Part shown: positions 1 through 6,880 of the stretch, one piece after another
Layout: each line of letters begins with the position of its first letter
Position numbering within the stretch: position 1 is the stretch's first letter
From: CF-113 sp035308345
GTDB taxonomy: Bacteria > Chloroflexota > Ktedonobacteria > Ktedonobacterales > Ktedonobacteraceae
Length of the DNA stretch: 8,564 nt
Direction of reading: 5' to 3'
NCBI GenBank assembly: GCA_035308345.1
Contig: DATGGW010000253.1
Location: forward strand, 1-8,564
The notes under the pieces: model-generated
What the model was told of the DNA's origin: nothing
The model's database searches: none
The model's input: only the letters and a program-made list of their open reading frames with translations
Program-made: the position numbers and the translations under genes

Positions 1-1238
1 TGAAGGCAATTTTCTGCGGTCTTACGAAACTCCCTGAGCAGTTTAACATCACCCGTCCAGCGATAGGCTTCTGAAAGCACGATCAAGTACAGGATTGTGG
101 CATCAGCCGTCCCATAATAGGGTGTAAAAGGAATCGTGTGGAAATGCGCCAGTTCTCCAAAGCGGATTTCGTGCAGGATTTTTCCCGGTTGTGCATCACG
201 CCAATCGTCGCGTTCCGTGGCCTGGTATTCGGCCAGCCGTTTCAGCGCACCGCGCGAAAAGCCTGGGGCAACGCTCATATTCTGCAAGGAGACGATCAGG
301 CTATCACGCCCGAAAAGCGTCACAAACCAGGGAACACCAGCCGCAGGCACCCAGGCCTCATCCGATACATCCAGATCGTAGATACGCAAAGCGCCCATAT
401 CCTCAACGGCCTGCCGGTACATGCGATATACATGCTCATTAGGCGTGCCAACGTCGGTGCAATTCGCTTGCCAGCGCGCCTGGCGTTCATCAAGGTCACT
501 CAGCGGTTCCTCACCCAATGGAGAAGTTGCGCCCGCAGTGGGGGTGGCAACAATGCCATGCCGGGGTCGACCACACGGAGCATAGATTGGCTTTTTGATA
601 TGCTGCCCATGTTCTAACATAAGTTCGCCACATGTATGCCAGCGCTGTCCTGGCGCTAGCTCAATATGAAAGGATATGCGTCCATTCGCGTAGCCAGACG
701 GAGAACTGTTATTCGAGACCTGGTAGACGGCGGCCCGATGAAAGTCTCTATTCGTGTAAGAACTGCGCAGCCTTCCCTCATGCTCATTCCACCTCGTCTG
801 CACCAGGCCGCGTGTAACCAGGTGTTTTGCCTTCACCTCAAAAAGATCGGCAAAATCTGAGCGAATGGCCAGTTCAAACACAAATGTAACCTTTTTATTC
901 GAATAGTTTACAATATCGAGATCTTCATGAATACCTTCACTAACCGTCCGATTCACTTCCAGGCCGATGGTGTTTGCTTCGATAACTCCTTCTTCCGTAT
1001 CGATTTTGGGATTGGTCAAATGATAGCGCGAGGCATAAAAACTCAACTGGCTGGAATTGACCGGTTCCCAGGGTTGGCGGTTAATGTAGAAACGATAATA
1101 GCTGATGAAGCGTGTATCAATAGCATAGATACCTTCATCGCTGGATGTCCTGATCTCGCCAGCTTGATTAGTGACCATGAATGTACGCCCCTGGCTGATG
1201 GTAATTCCTGGTGGCGATACCTTAATTTCTATTGGCAT
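1..1238 (-). CDS. Glycogen debranching enzyme (amylo-alpha-1,6-glucosidase family), N-terminal 412 residues, cut by window edge
   Basis: The minus-strand frame is open from ATG at 1238 to the left edge, giving 412 residues without a stop. The first ~200 residues are beta-rich and match the N-terminal debranching domain style (EGIYAIDTRFISYYRFYI near residues 33-50, then RTVSEGIHEDLDIVNYS). The catalytic (alpha/alpha)6 region begins with VPWFVTLFGRDSLI near residue 300 and PYYGTADATILYLIVLSEAY near residues 371-390, both typical of bacterial debranching enzymes. Known family role: hydrolysis of alpha-1,6 branch points in glycogen or related alpha-glucans in the cytoplasm. The start is well supported: AAGGAG (1251-1246) lies 7 bases upstream and a near-consensus promoter precedes it. 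The family is usually about 650-750 residues, so roughly 40% is outside the window. Exact specificity (glycogen, oligosaccharide or trehalose-like substrates) cannot be decided from this part. Confidence 0.88.
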   Translation of the reverse strand, partial: MPIEIKVSPPGITISQGRTFMVTNQAGEIRTSSDEGIYAIDTRFISYYRFYINRQPWEPVNSSQLSFYASRYHLTNPKIDTEEGVIEANTIGLEVNRTVSEGIHEDLDIVNYSNKKVTFVFELAIRSDFADLFEVKAKHLVTRGLVQTRWNEHEGRLRSSYTNRDFHRAAVYQVSNNSSPSGYANGRISFHIELAPGQRWHTCGELMLEHGQHIKKPIYAPCGRPRHGIVATPTAGATSPLGEEPLSDLDERQARWQANCTDVGTPNEHVYRMYRQAVEDMGALRIYDLDVSDEAWVPAAGVPWFVTLFGRDSLIVSLQNMSVAPGFSRGALKRLAEYQATERDDWRDAQPGKILHEIRFGELAHFHTIPFTPYYGTADATILYLIVLSEAYRWTGDVKLLREFRKTAENCL

Positions 1239-1249
1239 GCTTCTTCTCC

Positions 1250-1279
1250 TTGCAAAGGTTACTTTCACAGCACTATAAA
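1250..1279 (+). promoter_or_regulatory. Possible divergent promoter for chrA
   Basis: On the plus strand TTGCAA (1250-1255, 4/6 to consensus) is followed by an 18-base spacer and TATAAA (1274-1279, 5/6). Transcription would start near 1286, which leaves only about 8 bases before ATG 1294 but about 47 before ATG 1333. It shares its -10 bases with the opposite promoter, so the two polymerases would compete. The -35 is weak, so this is a moderate call. Confidence 0.35.
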
Positions 1280-1300
1280 CTGAATAGGCATCTATGTCAA
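1272..1300 (-). promoter_or_regulatory. Sigma70-type promoter for the glycogen debranching gene
   Basis: Read on the minus strand, a perfect -35 box TTGACA (1300-1295) is followed by a 17-base spacer and a -10 box TATAGT (1277-1272). Transcription would start near 1265, giving a leader of about 27 bases that contains the AAGGAG ribosome site at 1251-1246. The -35 box overlaps the first possible chrA start codon (ATG at 1294), so this promoter is embedded in the divergent gene's 5' end. Confidence 0.65.
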
Positions 1301-2217
1301 TTGAGGACTACAGCACGGAGGATTTCCTTAGTATGCAAACCGGGGGAAGCGGCGCAATCGATACGCAAGAGCATTCCGCGAAATCCGGGCATTTTCTGGA
1401 AGTGCTTGGAGTCTTCACGCGCCTGGGTTTGACCTCGTTTGGCGGTCCGGTCGCTCATCTCGGCTACTTTCGCGAGGAGATCGTCATTCGCCGCAAATGG
1501 GTCGATGAACGCACCTACGCTGACCTCATCGGACTCTGCCAGTTTCTGCCCGGACCGGCCAGCAGCCAGACAGGCATCTCACTGGGCATTATGCGCGCTG
1601 GTCTGCCGGGAGGACTGGCAGCATGGTTGGGTTTTACGCTTCCTTCCGCAATCTTAATGACCCTGTTTGCCTATTCAACCGGCATGTTGCGCTCAGCTAT
1701 TGCATCGGGCGTGCTGCACGGCTTGATGGTGGTGGCGGTCGCGGTTGTAGCGCAGGCTGTATGGGGCATGGCGCGCACGCTCTGCCCAGATCGCCCGCGC
1801 GCTACTCTGGCTATTCTGGCAGCCATTGTCACACTTCTATTCCCCACCGGCATTGTACAGGTCGCGATTATCGCTGTTGCAGGACTCATCGGCTGGCGCT
1901 TGCTCATGAACGGCGACATTACACTGACCCCCTCCTCGTCTTTATTCAATGTCGCTAAACCACGCGCGCTATCAATAGTTTGCCTGGCGCTGTTTGCGCT
2001 GCTGCTCGTGCTGTTTATCCTGCCAGGCCAGTTGCTCCAGCCGCACGCGCTGGCTCTTTTTGGCAGCTTCTATCGCAGCGGCGCGCTGGTATTCGGCGGC
2101 GGCCATGTAGTCTTGCCATTGCTACAGGCGGCGGTAGTTGCTCCCGGATGGGTGAATAACGGGCAATTTCTCGCGGGTTATGGCGCGGCCCAGGCAGCTC
2201 CCTCCAAGTTTCCCTGA
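1294..2217 (+). CDS. chrA: Chromate transporter ChrA, 3'-truncated by an inserted element
   Basis: The protein is a CHR-family membrane transporter, whose known role is chromate efflux at the cytoplasmic membrane. The N-terminal CHR domain is clear: FTRLGLTSFGGPVAHLGYFREEIV (about residues 42-65) and LCQFLPGPASSQTGISLG (about 81-98), then several hydrophobic helices to residue ~205. The second CHR domain begins with ALFGSFYRSGALVFGGGHVVLP and reaches FLAGYGAAQA, where the family continues with VPGPLFTFAAYLG. Here it ends with APSKFP and a stop. Long-chain ChrA proteins are usually about 370-400 residues, so roughly 80-90 residues and the second PGP motif are missing. The break coincides with the tail of an opposing serine recombinase gene, so the gene was probably split by integration and is likely inactive. 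The start could be ATG 1294 (weak AGG) or ATG 1333, which has GGAGG at 1317-1321 and is favoured by the promoter position. Confidence 0.85.
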   Translation: MSIEDYSTEDFLSMQTGGSGAIDTQEHSAKSGHFLEVLGVFTRLGLTSFGGPVAHLGYFREEIVIRRKWVDERTYADLIGLCQFLPGPASSQTGISLGIMRAGLPGGLAAWLGFTLPSAILMTLFAYSTGMLRSAIASGVLHGLMVVAVAVVAQAVWGMARTLCPDRPRATLAILAAIVTLLFPTGIVQVAIIAVAGLIGWRLLMNGDITLTPSSSLFNVAKPRALSIVCLALFALLLVLFILPGQLLQPHALALFGSFYRSGALVFGGGHVVLPLLQAAVVAPGWVNNGQFLAGYGAAQAAPSKFP

Positions 2218-4319
2218 ATGACTTTTGCCATGTCCTCTATGCTGGCAGGCAGCAGCCAGACGGCATAGAGCGGGTTTTCGAGCCTTGATGTGGCTGCATC
2301 GGCGGTATTGATACAGCGCAGCGTCGTGGCGTAATCCCCAAAAAGATACGTATCATCTGACCCTGGGCAGAAGTCTCTGTAGCAGGCTCTCTGGGAGGTA
2401 ATATCGCTGGATACAAGCAGGCCGCGCTGCCTTTTTATCTCCAGCTTTGCTGCTTCCACCCGGATAGTTCCCCAGCTTCTTTGGGGCAGGAGTTTCAGCA
2501 GCTCAAATTTGGGAGTGTCATAGTAATACTGCCGGATGATAGCATCTTCCTCTTCGCTGAACGCTCCCGCGCGGGAAGAGCTGGCCTTCCAGATGTAGGC
2601 AATATCCAGGCGCGGGCAGATAGCGTCCAGCCAGTCAATCGTGAGCCGCAGCCAGTGCATCGACACGACTTCTATCTCGATGCGGTTGATGAGGATGTTA
2701 AACGCGCGCTGTTTCTCCTCAAAAGTGAACTCCGCCCATACCTTGTCGAAATTTCCGAGCAGGGCGTGCAGCCGTGCAATTTCTTCGGGACTGTCAATAA
2801 TCCCCAGCCTGTCCTTCTTGCGCTCCAGGTCTGCCTGTATCGCCAGCAATTCCGCTCGTTTAGCTCTTAGCTCTTTCTCTAATTCCTCATCGTTTTCGTT
2901 CGCGATTTTTTTGGCATTCGCCTGGAGCTGTAGCGCAATTCCTTTTAGCTGTTCGAGAATACTGGCAAAATCCTCCGATTGCTGGCTGCGCACCTGTTCC
3001 AGCGCGGTCTTGACCTTTTCCTGGATGTCTTTGTCGGCAGCTTCCAGGGCTTTCAACCGGAAGATGACGATGCTATCAAAAGGCCCGGCAGCCAGGTGCA
3101 GGAACTTCTCTTTTTTCATGTCCGCGTCATAGCCGCAGATTCCCACATAGTACGCTTTACCTTCATCGACATCAGGCGTAATATAGGCTTTCAGCCCAGG
3201 TTTGGGGGATTTGACCAGCAGCTTGCCGTGCAGCAGCATCTCAATCGGCGTTTCACGGGTTTCCTTCAGCCGGGTGATGCTTCTGTTTCTCTCGACCGGC
3301 TCGCCGTGCAGCGTATAGCCGGTGAGGGCAGCGTAGCCTTCGGCAAAGAGGTCGTAGTCCAGGATAGGGAGGTGATGATCAATAATCGTATCCGGCTTAT
3401 CCATGCTCGGCTGCCACCAGCCGATATACATCACATTCTTCAACCATTCTCTGAGCGTAGAGGGGTCACGCGGCTTATATCCCACGCCGGGTATGTGGTG
3501 CATGTTTGTCTTGATCGTATAGCGTTCCCGATCCTCCTGCGGGATTTCAGGGAAAAGATACGCCCTGGCCGCTACCTCACGCGCCAGCTTGCCCATATCC
3601 CAGCTTAAGCCCCTCGCCCTGAGCGCGAGTTTTCGCACTTCCATTGCCCAGGGTTCATAGATAACGATTTCCTGGTCTTGCTTCTTGCCTTTGACCGCAA
3701 AGCCCGGAGGCAGGCCGCGCCCGTCGAAGCCGCCTTTGTCCGCCTTGTTCTGCTTGCACAGGTTCATGTATTTCACATGCCCCTCGATGTAGCCATAGGC
3801 TTCGCGCATCTTATCCTGAAAAGCCACCAGATCCCGATAGATGGTAAAGTCATAGACGCGGGTGCGCTCCTCAGTAGAGGCAGAAGAGATAGGCGGCACA
3901 ATGACTTTAATCCGCTTTTCCTCGGCGAGCCGGGTGAATACGCCCACCTGATCCATATGCTTGTTGCGGAACAGCCGGTCTTCCCTGGAGAGTACGACGG
4001 TTCCGATTATCCCCCGGTACATTTCCTTATAGAGGAGGTCGAGCACCTCTCGCTCGTCAATGCGTTTTTGCCCGGATACTCCGGCACCTTCGTCGAATAA
4101 CCGCACATCCGGCTCGTCCTCCCGATAGAGCAGCCTGCCGTAATCTTGCAGCCCCAGTTGCGTTTCCCGGCTTTCCGCCTGCGCTGTGTCCGCCCCGGTT
4201 TTGGATTGCCGCACCAGCACGGCGGTTGCCCGTGTCCGGTCAATCTCCGGCAACTCCCCGAGATAGTAATTCGGGCGGTTATCCGCCTGGCGGAGCTTGA
4301 ATGCTCTTGGTTCCGGCAT
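2178..4319 (-). CDS. Large serine recombinase / site-specific integrase
   Basis: This 713-residue protein has the serine recombinase plan: resolvase-type catalytic domain, recombinase domain, ribbon-like region, coiled coil. Catalytic Ser39 sits in AVLVRQSKTG; FDEGAGVSG (75-83) and SREDRLFRN (111-119) carry the conserved acidic and Arg residues. RGLPPGFAVKG (201-211) and STLREWLKNVMYIGW (287-301) mark the recombinase domain. Residues ~361-420 occupy the zinc beta-ribbon place but lack the usual Cys pairs. Residues ~421-505 form a charged coiled coil. Residues ~584-630 (SEEEDAIIRQYY...WGTIRVEAAKLEIKR) look like a Myb/SANT-type helix-turn-helix. Known role: DNA integration and excision between attP and attB through a serine-linked intermediate. 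The start is supported by GAGAGG (4335-4330), 10 bases upstream. The final codons and stop lie in chrA sequence, so the C-terminus may be set by the insertion site. Confidence 0.92.
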   Translation of the reverse strand: MPEPRAFKLRQADNRPNYYLGELPEIDRTRATAVLVRQSKTGADTAQAESRETQLGLQDYGRLLYREDEPDVRLFDEGAGVSGQKRIDEREVLDLLYKEMYRGIIGTVVLSREDRLFRNKHMDQVGVFTRLAEEKRIKVIVPPISSASTEERTRVYDFTIYRDLVAFQDKMREAYGYIEGHVKYMNLCKQNKADKGGFDGRGLPPGFAVKGKKQDQEIVIYEPWAMEVRKLALRARGLSWDMGKLAREVAARAYLFPEIPQEDRERYTIKTNMHHIPGVGYKPRDPSTLREWLKNVMYIGWWQPSMDKPDTIIDHHLPILDYDLFAEGYAALTGYTLHGEPVERNRSITRLKETRETPIEMLLHGKLLVKSPKPGLKAYITPDVDEGKAYYVGICGYDADMKKEKFLHLAAGPFDSIVIFRLKALEAADKDIQEKVKTALEQVRSQQSEDFASILEQLKGIALQLQANAKKIANENDEELEKELRAKRAELLAIQADLERKKDRLGIIDSPEEIARLHALLGNFDKVWAEFTFEEKQRAFNILINRIEIEVVSMHWLRLTIDWLDAICPRLDIAYIWKASSSRAGAFSEEEDAIIRQYYYDTPKFELLKLLPQRSWGTIRVEAAKLEIKRQRGLLVSSDITSQRACYRDFCPGSDDTYLFGDYATTLRCINTADAATSRLENPLYAVWLLPASIEDMAKVIQGNLEGAAWAAP
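2185..2205. other. Probable attL junction of the serine-recombinase element within chrA
   Basis: Chromate transporter coding sequence is intact through the codons for A-A-Q-A (2185-2196), and the G at 2197 still fits the expected valine codon. From 2198 on, the sequence no longer encodes the family's V-P-G-P-L-F. The end of the recombinase gene lies across this point. Large serine recombinases leave a short shared core at both ends, so the crossover is expected at or just left of 2198. The exact core cannot be fixed without the other junction or an empty site. Confidence 0.55.
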
Positions 4320-4967
4320 TCTTTTGTTTCCTCTCAGAGCTATAGAGCACGTGCCCCACAGCGATACTGCCGGGTCTGGGCCCGCCTATCAACTGGTAGA
4401 CGCGATCGCGATGATACTTGTGACGAGGCATGCGCTCAGCATCCTTTCACGAAGCACTCCTCTGCTTCTCTATTCTAATCAGGGCCGAACAAGGCGGAAG
4501 TTGTGTCGCTCTTACCAGCCGACCGGTTGTATCATACCCGTGGTCGCTCATGGGGCCTTCACATAAATTCACGATACCCTCACGGGCCGGCCCGAGACGG
4601 GGAATGCGTCATGCAGCCGTCAGAGGGCTACCTCCGATAAAGCAAAACATGGCTTTGCGCAGTTGCTTACATCGACGCAGGCAGTGTAACCCGGCGCTTC
4701 GGTCAAAAGCCGATGTTCCCCTGGGTATTGGGCAGGCTGGACCTGGAAAAAATGATGAAGAATGGCAAGGGATGGTCAGAAGGCCTTGTATTTGTGAAGC
4801 TCGGTTTGAGCCAAATTATTCAGCAGTACAGCCGGCTCGGGAAGGAATAGACCAACCCTCTTCAGAGGTGGCCTCGCCCAGGCAGCCACCAAAAACAGTT
4901 ATCAGTATTCGCCGTTTATCTGATTGCGCGCGGCTATTCCAACACCCGCTGCCGGTCAGCCAGATAA
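4320..4967. other. 648-base intergenic stretch with no convincing gene
   Basis: The stretch lies between the recombinase start and the stop of the TPR/cold-shock gene. No tRNA, CRISPR or insertion sequence was recognised. It holds the recombinase ribosome site (4335-4330), a GCACGTGC palindrome (4347-4354), a 12-base perfect palindrome CGGGCCGGCCCG (4583-4594) and a short protein-like frame at 4641-4850. The recombinase promoter should be here, but no strong -35/-10 pair was found; TTGATA with CAGTAT at 17 bases (about 4392-4364 on the minus strand) is the best and is weak. The region may be decayed sequence or contain regulatory sites for the element. Confidence 0.5.
4686..4850 (+). pseudogene. 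Possible short ORF or gene fragment, unrecognised
   Basis: In frame with a TAG at 4848-4850 lies a protein-like stretch that includes QKPMFPWVLGRLDLEKMM and SEGLVFVKLGLSQIIQQY. Possible starts are GTG 4686 (54 residues) and ATG 4713 (45 residues). Neither has a ribosome site, and the frame opens only after a TAA at 4638-4640. The amphipathic, ordinary amino-acid composition is unlike a shadow frame, so it may be the 3' remnant of a decayed gene. No family was recognised and chance cannot be excluded. Confidence 0.2.
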
Positions 4968-6347
4968 TCAGGCCTTTGCCTCGGGACCTTTCGCCGGTCG
5001 AACATTCACCGCAATTTTGCTCGCTTTACCTCGCTTCTGATCGAAGGAGTCTTCCGTCTCAAACTCTACCCACTTGTTCAGCTCGGGCTTGCCTCTGAAA
5101 GTGTTGAACTTAAAATGAAATCTGCCTTCGTCATTTGTCACGAAACCAAAGCGTTTCTCTTCCTCAAGAAAGGAGATGCGCCCAAGCTGGGTGGGTTGCG
5201 CTGACTTGATTGTCTTTTGCCATGTCACACGGCATGGTTTGAGCGCAGATGATAGAGTTGGTATTCCATCTTCGGAGACGATTAGCAGTTGTTCTGCGTG
5301 CAGCCTTTGGAACTCATGAAGTTGCTGCTCAGTCCTTTCTGCATAGCGTTTGCTTCCCAGCTCCAATTCAATAATCCAGATAAGCCGCAAGTGTTCATAG
5401 ACGGCTTGCCAGTTTGCAAGTCGCTGCTGCACCTCACACATCGACTTGAGTATGAGGATACGACCGTGGGGATCGCCGGGCATCATCGTTGCTCTGCTAA
5501 ACCACAGCAGGGCATCTTCGTCCCGGCCAAGTCGAACATGAGCATTGGCGATATCGCTATGTATATACCATTGTTTGGGAAAACGCATATTGAGATACTC
5601 GAGTTGCTTTAATCCATCTTCTACCTGTCCCATGCGTATTTTCGCTAACGCTTCCCAACGCTGGAAATGAAAACTCTCTTGAGGGAACTTCTCACTGGCC
5701 TCGCGAGCATGTGTGATACATTCGTCGTATCGCTCCAATTCAAGCAAGGCACGTGTAATGGCAAAAGCCCATCTCTGATAATCAGAAAGTAAACGCCTTC
5801 CATTGAGCTCTTTCTGTTCAAGCGATAGCATCTGTGGGTCAAGTTGTTGCGCGAACTCGAGCACCAAATCCCACTTTTTAAGTAACTTCGCCTCTTTACA
5901 AATAGCAAATGCAGCTTGCTTTCTTGCAAAAAGATCGATAGTCAGCCGAAAGATAGTTCTGCCCGCTTTTACCTTTGTAGTAAAGTCAGCCGAGGCTGCT
6001 ATTTGCGCTGGCGCTTGATCGTCAATATTTTCAGCTTCTTCTATCTCATCTCCTTCAGCGTCTTTAAGATAGCCATAGTAGAGCGCCCAGGCCCATTCTT
6101 TTTTGATATACTGGTCGTCTGAAAATTGCTGCTCAGCTTGCCGGGCAAATTTTGCAGCCATGCGAGCAGCCTCGTCTCCAGTTCTGCATAAGCAATGGAT
6201 ATACTTGGAGGCTGCATAACTATCATGGCACAGTTCAAAGGCTTTCTTGAAGAGTTCGGCTGCTTCACTAAACCGCTGCGCCTTGCGCAGTTGTTCACCT
6301 TCATCTTTTAGTTGACGGCATTGTTGATATTGCAGAGAGCCAGACAT
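4968..6347 (-). CDS. TPR-repeat protein with C-terminal cold-shock-like domain
   Basis: This 459-residue soluble protein opens with TPR-type helical pairs (residues ~8-50, LRKAQRFSEAAELFKKAFEL). An acidic linker follows (about 96-112), then a longer helical repeat region (about 128-350) with clear TPR signatures such as LLELERYDECITHAREASEKFP and AHVRLGRDEDALLWFSRATM. The C-terminal ~60 residues (387-447) resemble a cold-shock/OB fold: GRISFLEEEKRFGFVTND, with KRFGFV at the RNP1 place and RFHFKF at the RNP2 place. TPR repeats usually bind proteins and cold-shock folds bind single-stranded RNA or DNA, so an adaptor linking nucleic acid to a partner is a reasonable inference. It is the last gene of a three-gene unit: its start overlaps the previous gene by 40 bases. 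AAGGAG (6364-6359) lies 11 bases upstream, which supports this start. No signal peptide or membrane segment is visible. Confidence 0.8.
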   Translation of the reverse strand: MSGSLQYQQCRQLKDEGEQLRKAQRFSEAAELFKKAFELCHDSYAASKYIHCLCRTGDEAARMAAKFARQAEQQFSDDQYIKKEWAWALYYGYLKDAEGDEIEEAENIDDQAPAQIAASADFTTKVKAGRTIFRLTIDLFARKQAAFAICKEAKLLKKWDLVLEFAQQLDPQMLSLEQKELNGRRLLSDYQRWAFAITRALLELERYDECITHAREASEKFPQESFHFQRWEALAKIRMGQVEDGLKQLEYLNMRFPKQWYIHSDIANAHVRLGRDEDALLWFSRATMMPGDPHGRILILKSMCEVQQRLANWQAVYEHLRLIWIIELELGSKRYAERTEQQLHEFQRLHAEQLLIVSEDGIPTLSSALKPCRVTWQKTIKSAQPTQLGRISFLEEEKRFGFVTNDEGRFHFKFNTFRGKPELNKWVEFETEDSFDQKRGKASKIAVNVRPAKGPEAKA

Positions 6348-6880
6348 CGAGTGAGAAACTCCTTCGCTTGGTGATAATCAGCGGTGTCGGGTGTATCAAG
6401 TGCAGCCAAAAGTGCTTTGCAATTAAGAGAAGGGCATGCCGGGTCGTCCAGAACCATCCGTATAGATTCCCTGGTGCGTTGGCAAATGATGGAGAAATCT
6501 ATATTATCATGAGCAAAAGGTGTGAGCAGTGCGAGGCATGCCAGTGCATTGGCGAAATATGCTTGCAATCTTTGCTCTTGAGCTGGCGCAGACGATATTT
6601 CTGCTAATGTTTGAGATGTTTGTCTAGACGGCTGCCCGAACAACGGCTCAAGCACTGGCAGAATAGCCTGTTTGAGCCACTCTGTATTAGCAACCGGCTT
6701 CCAGCTTTGCTGCTTCGCCTTGTAGTAGAGGGTAAGGGTATGATCCTTGCCCTCGCGCTGCCAGGAGAAGTTGATAGAGTACTCGCTCGTCATGCGGTAG
6801 AACGGCTGCGATATACCTGCTGCACTACACTTCGCACAGACCTGGGCAGCCTTTTCCCGTAACAGTTCCTGGTAGCTCAT
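6308..6880 (-). CDS. Unknown 190-residue protein between helicase and TPR genes
   Basis: The family is not recognised. Residues ~1-80 look like a small alpha/beta domain: an amphipathic helix (YQELLREKAAQVCAKCSAAG), two strands (YSINFSWQREG and HTLTLYYKAKQQSW), then a helix around WLKQAILPVLEPLFG. A Ser/Gln/Ala-rich linker follows (about 83-103), then an all-helical C-terminal domain (LQAYFANALACLALLTPF to the end). It is cytoplasmic by appearance. Its ATG overlaps the helicase stop (ATGA, 6880-6877), with GGAG (6894-6891) 10 bases upstream, and its 3' end overlaps the TPR gene by 40 bases. It is therefore almost certainly co-translated with both and probably works with them. Several Cys residues are present, including C15 and C18 (CAKC), but there is no second pair to suggest a zinc site. 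Confidence 0.8.
   Translation of the reverse strand: MSYQELLREKAAQVCAKCSAAGISQPFYRMTSEYSINFSWQREGKDHTLTLYYKAKQQSWKPVANTEWLKQAILPVLEPLFGQPSRQTSQTLAEISSAPAQEQRLQAYFANALACLALLTPFAHDNIDFSIICQRTRESIRMVLDDPACPSLNCKALLAALDTPDTADYHQAKEFLTRCLALCNINNAVN

Noticed and set aside
138..617. Plus-strand frame of 159 residues at the left end.
   Set aside because: It is the shadow of the glycogen debranching enzyme, whose minus-strand frame is open and has clear family motifs.
2641..3608. Long plus-strand frames (163 and 209 residues) opposite the recombinase.
   Set aside because: They are antisense to a clear recombinase coding region, with Ser/Arg/Phe-rich shadow composition and no recognisable domains.
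4583..4594. Perfect 12-base palindrome CGGGCCGGCCCG as a possible operator or recombination site.
   Set aside because: Single copy, low complexity and no gene start beside it; kept only as a note in the intergenic entry.
2188..4886. An 11-base direct repeat GCCCAGGCAGC at 2188-2198 (in chrA at the junction) and 4876-4886, which could be read as att sites of a small element.
   Set aside because: The sequence after 4886 does not resume chrA coding, and several 11-base repeats are expected by chance in a window of this length.
4916..4967. Inverted repeat TTATCTG / CAGATAA just downstream of the TPR gene stop, as a possible terminator.
   Set aside because: The arms are only 7 bases with a 38-base loop, and there is no following T-run on the minus strand in the right place.
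4430..5098. A 222-residue plus-strand frame spanning the intergenic stretch.
   Set aside because: It runs into the antisense of the TPR/cold-shock gene, is rich in Arg, Pro and Ser, has no ribosome site and no family resemblance.
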